A stretch of DNA of 64,000 nt, from positions 248,001 through 312,000 of the forward strand of contig NZ_JAOEFD010000001.1 in NCBI RefSeq assembly GCF_025420485.1, read 5' to 3'. The translations under genes were made by a program, and so were the position numbers. The DNA comes from Nesterenkonia marinintestina. Lineage in GTDB: Bacteria; Actinomycetota; Actinomycetes; Actinomycetales; Micrococcaceae. The notes beneath the pieces are model-generated. The model did no database searches and had not been told where the DNA came from. It saw only the letters and a program-made list of their open reading frames with translations. Below, in pieces: positions 8,093 to 17,050 of the stretch (position 1 is the first letter of the stretch; every line of letters begins with the position of its first letter).

Positions 8093-9244
8093 TCAGCGCA
8101 GCCCGGTGCTCCGTTCGGCGGCGAGGGTGATCAGCTCGGTGATCAGCTCCGGATAGGTGACGCCGGAGGCCTGCCACATCTGCGGGTACATGCTGATGGG
8201 AGTGAAGCCGGGCATGGTGTTGATCTCGTTGATGATCGGCTCTCCGGCCTCGGTGACGAAGAAGTCGACCCGGGAGATGCCCTCGGCGTCGACGGCCTCG
8301 AAGCCGACCACCGCCTGACGCCGCACCTCTTCGAGGACCGCCTCGGGCAGGTCCGCCGGGCAGGAGAGGTCGGCGGCCGTGCCGTCGGTGTACTTCGCCG
8401 AGAAGTCGTAGAACTGGTGGGACTCGCCGCCGTCGTGGACGTCGATCTCTCCGGGCAGCGAGGCCCGGGGCGCGGCGCCGTCGCGGCCGCCCAGGACCGC
8501 ACATTCGATCTCGCGGCCGTCGATGCCCTCCTCGACCACGACCTTCGGGTCGTGCTCGCGGGCCTCCTGCATCGCCCGGTCGAGCTCCGCCCAGTCGTCC
8601 ACGCGGGTGATGCCCACCGAGGAGCCGCCGCGGGCCGGCTTGACGAAGACCGGCAGACGCAGCCGGCGCACCCGCTCGAGGGCGGCCGAGCGGTCCTCGG
8701 TCCACTGGCGGGCGGTGACGGTCTCGAAGTCGCCGACCCGCAGGCCGGCGGCGGAGAAGGCCATCTTCATGAAGTGCTTGTCCATGCCGACGGCGGAGGC
8801 GAGGATCCCTGCGCCGACGTAGGGGACTCCGGCGGCCTCGAGCAGGCCCTGGATGCTGCCGTCCTCCCCGAACGGACCGTGCAGCAGCGGGAAGACCACG
8901 TCCACGTGTCCCCATGAGGTCGCCTCGCCGGCGGCCGAGATCTCGAGCAGCTCGGCGCCCCGCTCGGAGGTGCCCTCCGGTCCGGAATGGAGGACCACGC
9001 GGGAGTCTGCCGCGACGACCTCGGGCAGGGGCTCGCCGGGCACGAACGCATGGGTGCGCGGATCGGTGGTCGGCAGCGTCCACTGGCCGTCCCGGGTGAT
9101 GCCCACCGGCACCATCTCGAAGCGGTCGCCGTCGACGGCGCCCAGCACCCCCGCGGCGGTGACGCAGGAGACGGGGTGCTCGGCGGACTGGCCTCCGTAG
9201 AGGACCAGTACGCGGAGCCGGTCAGCGGTGGACTGCTCGGTCAT
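8093..9244 (-). CDS. ddl: D-alanine--D-alanine ligase
   Basis: Ddl joins two D-alanines with ATP to supply the terminal dipeptide of peptidoglycan precursors. The 383-residue protein has the N-terminal VLYGGQSAEHPVS (ATP-grasp substrate loop) and PLLHGPFGEDG. It also shows FVKPARGGSSVG for nucleotide binding and the C-terminal SRVDFFV...INEINTMPGFTPISMYPQ, which binds metal and the second substrate. All are family hallmarks. It sits 4 nt downstream of gpsA on the same strand in a plausible murA-plsC-gpsA-ddl operon. Vancomycin-type D-lactate ligases usually differ in the omega loop, and nothing suggests that here. Confidence 0.96.
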   Translation of the reverse strand: MTEQSTADRLRVLVLYGGQSAEHPVSCVTAAGVLGAVDGDRFEMVPVGITRDGQWTLPTTDPRTHAFVPGEPLPEVVAADSRVVLHSGPEGTSERGAELLEISAAGEATSWGHVDVVFPLLHGPFGEDGSIQGLLEAAGVPYVGAGILASAVGMDKHFMKMAFSAAGLRVGDFETVTARQWTEDRSAALERVRRLRLPVFVKPARGGSSVGITRVDDWAELDRAMQEAREHDPKVVVEEGIDGREIECAVLGGRDGAAPRASLPGEIDVHDGGESHQFYDFSAKYTDGTAADLSCPADLPEAVLEEVRRQAVVGFEAVDAEGISRVDFFVTEAGEPIINEINTMPGFTPISMYPQMWQASGVTYPELITELITLAAERSTGLR

Positions 9245-9248
9245 GGTG

Positions 9249-10295
9249 TCACTTTCCTTCGGACTTCAGATCTCTGGCCAGCAGCAGGGTGGCCAGGCGC
9301 TCCACGGGCAGCGCCCCGTCGAGCACGGCGACCACGGCCTCGGCGATGGGCATCTCCACCCCGTGGCGCTGGGCCAGCTCGACCACGGCCGATGCGGACT
9401 TCATCCCCTCGGCGGTCTGCGTCATCTCACGCGAGGTCTCCTCGGCGCTGAGCCCGGTTCCGAGCAGCCGCCCGGCGCTGCGGTTGCGCGACAGCGGCGA
9501 GGCGCAGGTGGCCACGACGTCTCCCAGCCCGGCGAGGCCGGCCAGCGTCTCGACCTCGCCGCCCAGGGCGGCGGTGAGGCGGCGCGTCTCGGCCAGTCCG
9601 CGGGTGATCACGGAGGCCTTGGAGTTGTCGCCGAGGTCCTGGCCGTCGCAGAAGCCCACGGCCAGAGCGATCACGTTCTTGACGATGCCGGCCAGCTCCA
9701 CGCCGACGACGTCGTCGTTGGTGTAGGGCCGGAAGTATCCGGTGCTGCACAGCGCGGTGATGCGTTCGGCGGTGGTCGCGTCGGCGGAGGCCACCACCGA
9801 GGCGGTGGGCTCACCACGGGCGATCTCCATCGCGAGGTTCGGGCCGGAGACCACTGCGACCCGGGCCGGAGGCACACTGAGCTCCTCAGCGATGATCTCC
9901 GACATCCGCATGTCGGTGCCCCGCTCGAGTCCCTTGATCAGTGAGACGAACACCGTCTGTGCCCCCACGACGTCGCGGACCGCGTGGAGGTGCTCACGCA
10001 GGGACTGCGCCGGGACGGCCAGGACGACGACGTCGGCCTCGGCCACCACCGCTGAGAGGTCGGTGGAGGCGGTGACGTTCCCCGGCAGGCGGAGCTCCCC
10101 CAGGTAGGTGCTGTTGGTGCCGTGGGTGCGGATCTCCTCGGCGACCTCCTGCCGGCGGGCCCACAGGGTGATCCGGGTGGGAGCCGACGACGCCTCGGCG
10201 GAGTCGCCGAGGATCTTGGCGAAGGTCGTCCCCCAGCTGCCGGCGCCGAGCACGGCCACCCGGGCCGGAGCGTCGGCGAGGTGCGGTTCCCTCAT
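9249..10295 (-). CDS. gpsA: Glycerol-3-phosphate dehydrogenase [NAD(P)+]
   Basis: GpsA reduces dihydroxyacetone phosphate to sn-glycerol-3-phosphate, the backbone for phospholipids. The 348-residue protein carries the NAD-binding GAGSWGTTFA (residues 17-26), NLAMEIARGEPTASVVA and the catalytic lysine in VELAGIVKNVIALAVG. The GLGDVVATCASPLSRNRSAG segment is also characteristic. Its ATG overlaps the plsC stop codon (TGATG), so lipid backbone supply (GpsA) and acylation (PlsC) are translationally coupled. The length is normal; about ten extra N-terminal residues precede the Rossmann strand. Confidence 0.96.
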   Translation of the reverse strand: MREPHLADAPARVAVLGAGSWGTTFAKILGDSAEASSAPTRITLWARRQEVAEEIRTHGTNSTYLGELRLPGNVTASTDLSAVVAEADVVVLAVPAQSLREHLHAVRDVVGAQTVFVSLIKGLERGTDMRMSEIIAEELSVPPARVAVVSGPNLAMEIARGEPTASVVASADATTAERITALCSTGYFRPYTNDDVVGVELAGIVKNVIALAVGFCDGQDLGDNSKASVITRGLAETRRLTAALGGEVETLAGLAGLGDVVATCASPLSRNRSAGRLLGTGLSAEETSREMTQTAEGMKSASAVVELAQRHGVEMPIAEAVVAVLDGALPVERLATLLLARDLKSEGK

Positions 10296-11080
10296 CACCG
10301 GTTCTCCTCCCTGCCGCGCCGACGCGGTGCGTAGCCGCCTTCGGCGGGGTCCCAGATGCCCTCGGGCGGAGTCTCGCCGCGCAGCGCGGCCACTTCGTCC
10401 GTCAGGGCCGACTCGATGCGTTCGGTGGCCTCGATCAGCGTGGACCGGGTGACCGGACCTCCGCGCAGGTCCTCGAGGTCCACCGGTGCGCCGAACTGCA
10501 GCTCGTAGCGCTTCCGGGGGAACGGGCGCGGCACCTTCTCGTAGTGGCCGAGCAGCTCCTGCACCCCCCAGTGCGCGACCGGCACCACCGGGTGTCCCGT
10601 CTTCAGCGCCAGGCGCGCAGCCCCGGTCTTGGCCCGCATCGGCCACAGGTCCGGGTCCCGGGTCAGCGTCCCCTCGGGGTAGACGACGATCGCACCGCCC
10701 AGGCGCAGCACCTCATGGGCGGCCTCCAGGGAGGCGCCGCCGTCGCGGGTCCCCCGGGCCACCGGGACCTGTCGCAGGCCGCGCAGCATCCCGCCCAGTC
10801 CACGGACGCGGAAGAGCGAGTCCTTCGCCAGGAAGTGGGGCGTCCGACCGGTGCGGTACACCGCGTGGGCGACGGCGAGCGGGTCGATCATGGTGACATG
10901 GTTGGCCACGCCGATGAAGCCGCCCGCGGGCAGACGGTCGGCCCCGCGCCAGGTCTTGCCGACGCTGAGGTTCATCGTGGGCAGCACGACCGAGGCCGCG
11001 GCGCGGAAGCCGATCCGGGTGGCCAGGGGGAGCCGGTCGGCGTCCCCCCGGTCGTCGGATTCGGGGTCCTGAGTGGTCAT
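10295..11080 (-). CDS. plsC: 1-acyl-sn-glycerol-3-phosphate acyltransferase
   Basis: This membrane-associated acyltransferase makes phosphatidic acid from lysophosphatidic acid. The 261-residue protein has the catalytic NHVTMID (HX4D motif at residues 61-66), the substrate-binding block VARGTRDGG and YPEGTLT (EGT near 136-138). The third block, TGHPVVPVAHWG, is also present. The C-terminus is arginine-rich. The ATG at 11080 lies 8 nt after the murA stop. It is placed between murA and gpsA, an arrangement found in other Micrococcales by recall. Other lysophospholipid acyltransferase specificities cannot be excluded. Confidence 0.9.
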   Translation of the reverse strand: MTTQDPESDDRGDADRLPLATRIGFRAAASVVLPTMNLSVGKTWRGADRLPAGGFIGVANHVTMIDPLAVAHAVYRTGRTPHFLAKDSLFRVRGLGGMLRGLRQVPVARGTRDGGASLEAAHEVLRLGGAIVVYPEGTLTRDPDLWPMRAKTGAARLALKTGHPVVPVAHWGVQELLGHYEKVPRPFPRKRYELQFGAPVDLEDLRGGPVTRSTLIEATERIESALTDEVAALRGETPPEGIWDPAEGGYAPRRRGREENR

Positions 11081-11088
11081 CCGTCGTG

Positions 11089-12411
11089 TCAGCGTTCGGA
11101 GAGCTCGACGTCGGCGCCGAGACCGGTGAGCTTGTCCAGGAACTTCTCGTAGCCGCGGTTGATCACCTCGATGCCGGTGACCCGGGAGGTGCCCTCCGCC
11201 GCCAGTGCGGCGATCAGATGGGAGAACCCGCCCCGAAGGTCGGGGACGTCGATGTCGGCGCCGTGGAGCTTCGAGGGGCCCGAGATCACCGCCGAGTGGA
11301 GGAAGTTCCGCTGGCCGAAGCGGCAGGGGTTCGAGCCCAGGCACTCGCGGTGCAGCTGGATCGAGGCGCCCATGCGCTGCAGGGCGTGGGTGAAGCCGAA
11401 TCGGTTCTCATACACGGTCTCGTGGACGATGGAGACTCCGGCGGCCTGGGTGAGTGCGACCACCATGGGCTGCTGCCAGTCGGTCATGAATCCGGGGTGG
11501 ACGTCGGTCTCCAGCACGAGCGGCTGCAGTGCGCCGCCTCCGTGCCAGAAGCGGATCCCGTCGTCGTAGACCTCGAACTCCCCGCCGATCTTGCGGTACG
11601 TGTTGAGGAACGCGGTGAGGTCCCGCTGTGCGGCGCCCTCGACGTAGATGTCGCCCTGGGTCACCAGCGCCGCGGAGGCCCAGGAGGCGGACTCGTTGCG
11701 GTCGGGGATGGCGCGGTGGCGATACCCGGAGAGCCGCTCCACCCCTTCGATGCGGATGGTGCGGTCGGTGTTGACCGAGATGATCGCACCCATCTGCTGG
11801 AGGATCTGGATGAGGTCGTGGATCTCGGGCTCCACGGCGGCGTTCTTCAGCTCGGTGATCCCCTCGGCGAGGACTGCGGTGAGCAGCACCTGCTCGGTGG
11901 CGCCGACCGAGGGGTAGGGCAGCTCGAGCTTCGCCCCGAGCAGTCCCTTCGGGGCGGAGATCCGGATGCCGCTGGGCTGCTTGTCCACCACGGCCCCGAA
12001 GTTGCGCAGCACTTCGAGGTGGTAGTCGATGGGGCGGTCGCCGATGCGGCAGCCGCCGAGGTCCGGGATGAAGGCCTCACCGTTCTTGTGCATCAGGGGG
12101 CCGCAGAAGAGGATCGGGATGCGCGAGTCCCCGGCGTGGGTGTCGATCTCCGAGTAGGTGGCGTTGCGGGTCTCCCGCGGGTCCATGGTCAGGCTGCCGG
12201 CCTCGAGGTCGTGGTCGACCTTCACCCCGTGGATCGCCAGCAGGCTGGTGACGATCTCGACGTCCCTGATCTCCGGGATGTTGCGCAGTTCGGAGGGCTC
12301 ACTGCCGAGCAGAGAGGCCACCATCGCCTTGGGGACCAGGTTCTTCGCACCGCGGACGCGGACGCGCCCCTGCAGCGGTTTGCCGCCCTGGATGGTGAGG
12401 AGTGTTGCCAT
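11089..12411 (-). CDS. murA: UDP-N-acetylglucosamine 1-carboxyvinyltransferase
   Basis: MurA transfers enolpyruvate from PEP to UDP-GlcNAc, the first committed step of peptidoglycan synthesis. The 440-residue protein shows the two-domain EPSP-synthase-like repeat. The active-site GAKN motif is near residue 22, and LGGCRIGDRPID places the catalytic cysteine at about residue 121. Mycobacteria have Asp at that position and are naturally resistant to fosfomycin; Cys here predicts the usual sensitive form (inference). The start at 12411 gives the family's normal N-terminus. It heads a compact murA-plsC-gpsA-ddl run. Confidence 0.95.
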   Translation of the reverse strand: MATLLTIQGGKPLQGRVRVRGAKNLVPKAMVASLLGSEPSELRNIPEIRDVEIVTSLLAIHGVKVDHDLEAGSLTMDPRETRNATYSEIDTHAGDSRIPILFCGPLMHKNGEAFIPDLGGCRIGDRPIDYHLEVLRNFGAVVDKQPSGIRISAPKGLLGAKLELPYPSVGATEQVLLTAVLAEGITELKNAAVEPEIHDLIQILQQMGAIISVNTDRTIRIEGVERLSGYRHRAIPDRNESASWASAALVTQGDIYVEGAAQRDLTAFLNTYRKIGGEFEVYDDGIRFWHGGGALQPLVLETDVHPGFMTDWQQPMVVALTQAAGVSIVHETVYENRFGFTHALQRMGASIQLHRECLGSNPCRFGQRNFLHSAVISGPSKLHGADIDVPDLRGGFSHLIAALAAEGTSRVTGIEVINRGYEKFLDKLTGLGADVELSER

Positions 12412-12470
12412 GGTGTCTCGTCGATCCCTTCGTGGTGCGCTTCTCGCGTGCCCGCACGGACGCATGCGGA

Positions 12471-12499
12471 CATGCCACTGTAGCGGCCATGCCACTCTA
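12471..12499 (-). promoter_or_regulatory. Putative murA promoter region with direct repeat
   Basis: On the minus strand two TANNNT hexamers, TAGAGT (12494-12499) and TACAGT (12477-12482), are each followed by GGCATG. The 9-mer AGTGGCATG occurs twice, 18 bp apart start to start. Either hexamer could be the -10 element for murA, with a leader of about 60 nt. Confidence 0.4.
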
Positions 12500-12555
12500 A
12501 CGGAGGCTCCCCCCGCCTCACACGACGGCGTGCCGGACCGCCGACAGGTCGTGCC

Positions 12556-13155
12556 TCACGTCCGGGCCGGCAGCGTCTTGGGTCGGAACCGGTGCCGTGT
12601 GGCCTCGTAGGCGGAGATGGCGTCCTCGTGCTGCAGGGTCAGGCTGATGTCGTCGTGGCCCTCGAGCAGGCGCCACCGGGTGTAGTCGTCGATCTCGAAG
12701 CTCGTCTCCACGGACCCGCAGCGCACGGTGCGCTCGACCAGGTCCACGGCGACCTCCAGCCCCGGGTCGTTCTCCAGCTCCTTCCAGATGAGCTCGACCT
12801 CGGCCTGCGGCACCTGCGCGGTCAGCAGCCCCTGCTTGCCGGAGTTGCCGCGGAAGATGTCGGCGAACCGCGCGGCGATGACCACGCGGAATCCGTAGTC
12901 CTTCAGCGCCCAGACCGCGTGCTCGCGCGAGGAGCCGGTGCCGAAGTCGGGTCCTGCCACGAGCACCGACCCGTCGGCATACTCCGGACGGTTCAGCACG
13001 AAGTCGGGGTTCCGACGCCAGGAGGAGAACAGCGCGTCCTCGAATCCGGTCCGGGTGATCCGCTTGAGGTACACGGCGGGGATGATCTGGTCGGTGTCGA
13101 CGTTCGAGGCCCGCAGCGGGACTCCGACGCCGGTGTGGGTGGTGATGGGTTCCAT
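12556..13155 (-). CDS. leuD: 3-isopropylmalate dehydratase small subunit
   Basis: LeuD is the swivelling small subunit that pairs with LeuC to isomerise 2- to 3-isopropylmalate in leucine synthesis. The 199-residue protein starts [32 protein letters not shown] and contains [21 protein letters not shown] and [10 protein letters not shown], all typical. AGGAG lies 6 nt before the ATG. It follows leuC after 61 nt, so the two form a leuCD transcription unit. That unit is probably controlled from the palindrome at 14770-14800. Confidence 0.96.
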   Translation of the reverse strand: MEPITTHTGVGVPLRASNVDTDQIIPAVYLKRITRTGFEDALFSSWRRNPDFVLNRPEYADGSVLVAGPDFGTGSSREHAVWALKDYGFRVVIAARFADIFRGNSGKQGLLTAQVPQAEVELIWKELENDPGLEVAVDLVERTVRCGSVETSFEIDDYTRWRLLEGHDDISLTLQHEDAISAYEATRHRFRPKTLPART

Positions 13156-13216
13156 CGATGGCTCCTGTGTCGTGTGTGCCGTCGGGCCGATCGGCAGGTC
13201 CGCCGTGCGGCCCGGC

Positions 13217-14689
13217 TCAGGCCGGCTGCGGGGCGGGGCTGAGGACGTCGGAGGGCGCGGAGAGGGTGCCGCGCACCGCAGTCGCCGCGGCCACCACCGG
13301 TGAGACCAGGTGGGTGCGTCCGCCCTTGCCCTGCCGTCCTTCGAAGTTGCGGTTCGACGTCGAGGCGCACCGCTCCCCCTCGGCGAGCTGGTCGGGGTTC
13401 ATGCCCAGACACATCGAGCATCCGGCGAAGCGCCATTCGGCGCCGAACTCCGTGAAGATCCGGTCGAGACCCTCGGCCTCGGCCTCCAGGCGCACCCTGT
13501 CCGAGCCGGGTACCACGATCATGCGCACATCGGGGTCCTTGCTCCGTCCACGGATGATCTCCGCGGCGGCCCTCAGGTCCTCCATCCGCGAGTTGGTGCA
13601 GGAGCCGAGGAAGACCGTGTCGACGCGGATGTCGCGCATCGGGGTGCCCGGCTCCAGAGCCATGTACTCCAGGGCACGCTCGGCCGCGTCGCGGGCGGCC
13701 GGGTCGTCGAAGTCGGTGGGCTGCGGGACGCTGCCCGACAGCGAGACGCCCTGACCGGGGTTGGTGCCCCAGGTGACGAAGGGCTCGAGCTCGTCGGCGT
13801 CGATGACGACCTCGGCGTCGAAGACCGCGTCCTCGTCGGTGCGCAGGGTCTTCCAGTACTCGACCGCCTCGTCCCACTCGGCCCCCTGCGGGGCGTGCGG
13901 GCGACCGGCGATGAAGTCGAAGGTCGTCTGATCCGGTGCGATCATGCCCGCGCGGGCTCCGGCCTCGATGGACATGTTGCAGATGGTCATGCGGGCGTCC
14001 ATCGACAGCTTCTCGACGGCCTCGCCGCGGTACTCCAGCACGTAGCCCTGCCCGCCGCCGGTGCCGATCTTCGCGATCACGGCGAGGATGACGTCCTTGG
14101 AGCTCACTCCGGGACGCAGCGTCCCGTTCACCGTGATCGCCATCGTCCGGAACGGCTTCAGGGGCAGGGTCTGGGTGGCCAGGACATGCTCGACCTCCGA
14201 GGTGCCGATCCCCATGGCCAGGGCGCCGAAGGCGCCGTGGGTCGAGGTGTGGGAGTCTCCGCAGACCACAGTCATCCCGGGCTGGGTGAGCCCCAGCTGC
14301 GGACCGATCACATGGACGATCCCCTGGTCGGCGTCGCCGAGCGAGTGCAGACGCACACCGAACTCCTCGGCGTTGGTGCGCAGCGTGTCGACCTGCTTCC
14401 GGCTGGTCGGGTCGGCGATCGGCCGGTCGATGTCGACCGTCGGAGTGTTGTGGTCCTCGGTGGCGATGGTGTGCTCGGTGCGGCGCACGCCGCGTCCGGC
14501 CAGCCGAAGCCCCTCGAAGGCCTGAGGACTGGTGACCTCGTGGACCAGGTGCAGGTCGATGTAGAGCAGGTCCGGAGTGCGGTGCCCGTCCTGTTCGCTC
14601 CCGGCGACGACGACGTGCTCGCGCCACACCTTCTCGGCCATCGTCATGGGCGCCGGCGACACGGAGTCGGCGGTCTCGTTCGCGGCCAT
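13217..14689 (-). CDS. leuC: 3-isopropylmalate dehydratase large subunit
   Basis: LeuC is the [4Fe-4S] aconitase-type subunit of isopropylmalate isomerase. The 490-residue protein shows [22 protein letters not shown], the iron-sulfur ligand motif GSCTNSR and the pair CSMCLGMN. The ATG at 14689 is chosen over an upstream in-frame start because a perfect AGGAGG sits 5 nt before it; the resulting N-terminus MAANET precedes the conserved [13 protein letters not shown]. The gene is divergent from an IclR-family regulator. In Streptomyces and Corynebacterium the orthologous regulator (NdgR/LtbR) controls leuCD, so the same circuit is expected here. Confidence 0.97.
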   Translation of the reverse strand: MAANETADSVSPAPMTMAEKVWREHVVVAGSEQDGHRTPDLLYIDLHLVHEVTSPQAFEGLRLAGRGVRRTEHTIATEDHNTPTVDIDRPIADPTSRKQVDTLRTNAEEFGVRLHSLGDADQGIVHVIGPQLGLTQPGMTVVCGDSHTSTHGAFGALAMGIGTSEVEHVLATQTLPLKPFRTMAITVNGTLRPGVSSKDVILAVIAKIGTGGGQGYVLEYRGEAVEKLSMDARMTICNMSIEAGARAGMIAPDQTTFDFIAGRPHAPQGAEWDEAVEYWKTLRTDEDAVFDAEVVIDADELEPFVTWGTNPGQGVSLSGSVPQPTDFDDPAARDAAERALEYMALEPGTPMRDIRVDTVFLGSCTNSRMEDLRAAAEIIRGRSKDPDVRMIVVPGSDRVRLEAEAEGLDRIFTEFGAEWRFAGCSMCLGMNPDQLAEGERCASTSNRNFEGRQGKGGRTHLVSPVVAAATAVRGTLSAPSDVLSPAPQPA

Positions 14690-14769
14690 GGCAACCTCCT
14701 GATGTCTGCACTGCCGCTGCAGGATGTCCTTCCACCGAACCACCGTCGCGGGAGGGAGACCAGAGCCAC

Positions 14770-14800
14770 GATCCGGTTCTCAGTATCTGAGACCCGGATC
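14770..14800. promoter_or_regulatory. 31-bp palindrome, probable IclR-family operator
   Basis: Two 14-bp arms separated by 3 bp (GATCCGGTTCTCAG, then TAT, then CTGAGACCCGGATC) are complementary except at one position. It lies between the divergent leuC and iclR starts. It overlaps a possible -35 region of the iclR promoter (TGAGAC at 14788-14793). Position and symmetry suit a dimeric or tetrameric IclR repressor controlling both directions. Binding is inferred. Confidence 0.65.
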
Positions 14801-14811
14801 TGCGGCTCGAC

Positions 14812-14817
14812 TACCAT
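14812..14817 (+). promoter_or_regulatory. Putative -10 box of the iclR gene (leaderless)
   Basis: TACCAT ends 7 nt before the ATG at 14825, fitting TANNNT. A weak -35 (TGAGAC, 18 bp upstream) falls inside the palindrome at 14770-14800, suggesting autoregulation. Confidence 0.5.
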
Positions 14818-14824
14818 GGGCACC

Positions 14825-15673
14825 ATGTCGCGACCGGCCCGCCACCCACGCCCCGCCGACCCGTCGGCCGACCCGTCCACCGATACGGCGGCGCGTCCGG
14901 CCTCCCGGTCGGTCTCCGGAAGGCCGCTGCGGTCCCCCTCGGGCATCGGCGTGGTCGACAAGTCGGTGATGATCCTCGACGCCCTGGAGGGCGGCCCGGC
15001 GACGCTCGCCCAGTTGGTGGAGATCACCGGGCTGGCGCGCCCCACCGCCCACCGACTGGCCGGGGCGCTGGTGCACCACCGCTTCGTCAGCCGCGACGTC
15101 CGAGGGCGCTACGTGATCGGCTCGCGGCTGGCCGAGCTGGCCTCCGCCGCCGTGGACGACCGGCTGGTCTCCGCGGCGGGCCCTATACTGCTCCAGCTGC
15201 GGGACTTCACCGGCGAGAGCTCCCAGCTCTACCGCCGCCAGGGTCAGTCGCGGATCTGCGTGGCCTCCGCGGAGCGGCCCATCGGACTGCGGGACTCCAT
15301 CCCGGTCGGCACCCAGCTGTCGATGAAGGCCGGCTCCGCCGCACAGGTGCTGCTCGCCTGGGAGGACCATCAGCGCCTGGTGGAGGGGCTGCAGGGGGCG
15401 CGCTTCACCCCCACCGTGCTGGCCGGGGTCCGACGGCGCGGCTGGGGCGAGTCCCTGGGTGAGCGGGAGGCCGGGGTGGCCTCTGTGTCGGCCCCTGTGC
15501 GCGGCCCCTCGGGTCGGGTGATCGCCGCAGTGTCGATCTCGGGGCCGATCGAGCGGCTGACCCGCCAGCCCGGCCGACTCCATGCGGAGGTCGTGGTGCA
15601 GGCCTCCCACCAGCTGACCGAGATGCTGCGGAAGAATCCCGAGGCCATGGAACAGGGTCTGGGCGACGCCTGA
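14825..15673 (+). CDS. IclR-family transcriptional regulator, NdgR/LtbR-like
   Basis: This 282-residue regulator has a disordered Pro/Ser/Arg-rich N-terminus (about 1-38). A winged helix-turn-helix follows (about 41-95, with GVVDKSVMILDAL and LARPTAHRLAGALV), then the IclR effector domain (IPVGTQLSMKAGSAAQVLLAW; VASVSAPVRGPSGRVIAAVSISGP). Being divergent from leuCD is the signature arrangement of NdgR (Streptomyces), LtbR (Corynebacterium) and the mycobacterial homologue. These control leucine and related amino acid genes. The likely effector is leucine or a pathway intermediate, but nothing in the sequence proves this. The operator candidate lies in the shared intergenic region. Confidence 0.88.
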   Translation: MSRPARHPRPADPSADPSTDTAARPASRSVSGRPLRSPSGIGVVDKSVMILDALEGGPATLAQLVEITGLARPTAHRLAGALVHHRFVSRDVRGRYVIGSRLAELASAAVDDRLVSAAGPILLQLRDFTGESSQLYRRQGQSRICVASAERPIGLRDSIPVGTQLSMKAGSAAQVLLAWEDHQRLVEGLQGARFTPTVLAGVRRRGWGESLGEREAGVASVSAPVRGPSGRVIAAVSISGPIERLTRQPGRLHAEVVVQASHQLTEMLRKNPEAMEQGLGDA

Positions 15674-15696
15674 GCCGGAGGGCGCCCGGCACCGCC

Positions 15697-15702
15697 TAGG
15701 AT
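15697..15702 (+). promoter_or_regulatory. Putative -10 box of ugd (leaderless)
   Basis: TAGGAT ends 7 nt before a GTG at 15710. This decides the start: the ATG at 15701 overlaps the hexamer itself, while the GTG gives the usual short N-terminus before the Rossmann strand. Confidence 0.55.
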
Positions 15703-15709
15703 GTGGACC

Positions 15710-17038
15710 GTGGTCAAGAACATCAGCGTCATCGGCACCGGATACCTGGGCGCCACGCATGCAGCCGGCATGGCCGAGCTGGGATTCGACGTCCTCGGCG
15801 TCGACGTGGACCCCGAGAAGATCGAGAAGCTCTCCCGCGGCGACCTGCCGTTCCATGAGCCCGGCCTGCCGGAGCTCATCCGACGGCACGTGGACTCCGG
15901 GCGGCTGCGCTTCACCGCCGACGTCTCCGAGGTCGGAGACTGGGCGGACGTGCACTTCGTCGCCGTCGGGACGCCCCAGCTGCCCGGCAGCAACGGCGCG
16001 GACATGACCTACGTCGACGCGGCGATCACCGACCTCGCCCGGGTCATCACCAGGGATTCGCTGATCGTGGGCAAGTCCACCGTCCCGGTCGGCACGGCCC
16101 GACGCCTGGCCGACCTGCTGCACGAGCGCTCCCGCGACGACGTCGACGTCGCCCTGGCCTGGAACCCGGAGTTCCTGCGCGAGGGTCTGGCGGTGCAGGA
16201 CACGCTCCGTCCCGACCGCCTGGTGGTCGGTGCCGAGCGGGACGAGGACGTGGAGACCCTGCGGGAGGTCTACGCCGAGGCGCTGGGTCGGGAGACTCCG
16301 TGGATCGCGACGGACTTCGAGACCGCCGAGCTGGTCAAGGTCGCGGCGAACGCCTTCCTCGCGACGAAGATCTCCTTCATCAACGCCTTCTCCGAGGTCA
16401 CCGAGACCGTCGGCGGCGACATCCGCACGCTGGCCGACGCGCTGGGCCACGACACACGGATCGGCCGGAAGTTCCTCAACGCCGGCGTCGGATTCGGCGG
16501 CGGCTGCCTGCCCAAGGACATCAGGGCGCTGCAGTCGAGGGTCTCCGAGCTGGGCCTGGACCACACGATGCGCTTCCTCTCCGAGATGGACCAGATCAAT
16601 CTGCGCCGACGCGAACGGGCGGTGACCCTCTCGGAGCAGATGCTCGGAGGCGACCTCGAGGACCGCAGGGTCGCCGTGCTGGGCGTGTCCTTCAAACCGC
16701 TCTCCGACGATGTGCGCGACTCCCCCGGCCTCGACGTGGCGAACCGTCTCTACGTCGCCGGAGCGCATGTCGCCGTCTACGACCCCGAGGGCGGCGCCAA
16801 TGCGGCCAAGCGCTTCCCGCGGCTGGACTACTGCCCCTCCATGGAGGACGCGGTCCGTGAGGCCGACCTGGTGGTGCTGACCACCGAATGGGACGAGTTC
16901 AAGGCGCTGACCCCGGCCGACCTCGACGGTCTCGTCGCCCAGCGCCGACTCCTCGACGCCCGCAACGTCCTGACCTCGGCCGAGTGGAAGGACGCCGGCT
17001 GGGACTTCGCCCAGCTGGGGCGGCTGTACGAGGGCTGA
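15710..17038 (+). CDS. UDP-glucose 6-dehydrogenase family protein
   Basis: This family oxidises UDP-glucose to UDP-glucuronate with two NAD+, supplying envelope polysaccharides. The 442-residue protein starts MVKNISVIGTGYLG, with the NAD-binding GTGYLG at 9-14. It has the conserved STVPVGTA and NPEFLREG. The catalytic cysteine is Cys266 in FGGGCLPKD, and the C-terminal UDP-binding domain includes SFKPLSDDVRDSP. Length and motifs agree with Ugd. Related UDP-ManNAc dehydrogenases share the fold, so the exact sugar is inferred. It follows the iclR gene by 36 nt but appears to have its own promoter, and it converges on thiL with only 12 nt between them. Confidence 0.9.
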   Translation: MVKNISVIGTGYLGATHAAGMAELGFDVLGVDVDPEKIEKLSRGDLPFHEPGLPELIRRHVDSGRLRFTADVSEVGDWADVHFVAVGTPQLPGSNGADMTYVDAAITDLARVITRDSLIVGKSTVPVGTARRLADLLHERSRDDVDVALAWNPEFLREGLAVQDTLRPDRLVVGAERDEDVETLREVYAEALGRETPWIATDFETAELVKVAANAFLATKISFINAFSEVTETVGGDIRTLADALGHDTRIGRKFLNAGVGFGGGCLPKDIRALQSRVSELGLDHTMRFLSEMDQINLRRRERAVTLSEQMLGGDLEDRRVAVLGVSFKPLSDDVRDSPGLDVANRLYVAGAHVAVYDPEGGANAAKRFPRLDYCPSMEDAVREADLVVLTTEWDEFKALTPADLDGLVAQRRLLDARNVLTSAEWKDAGWDFAQLGRLYEG

Positions 17039-17050
17039 GGCCGAGGAGCC

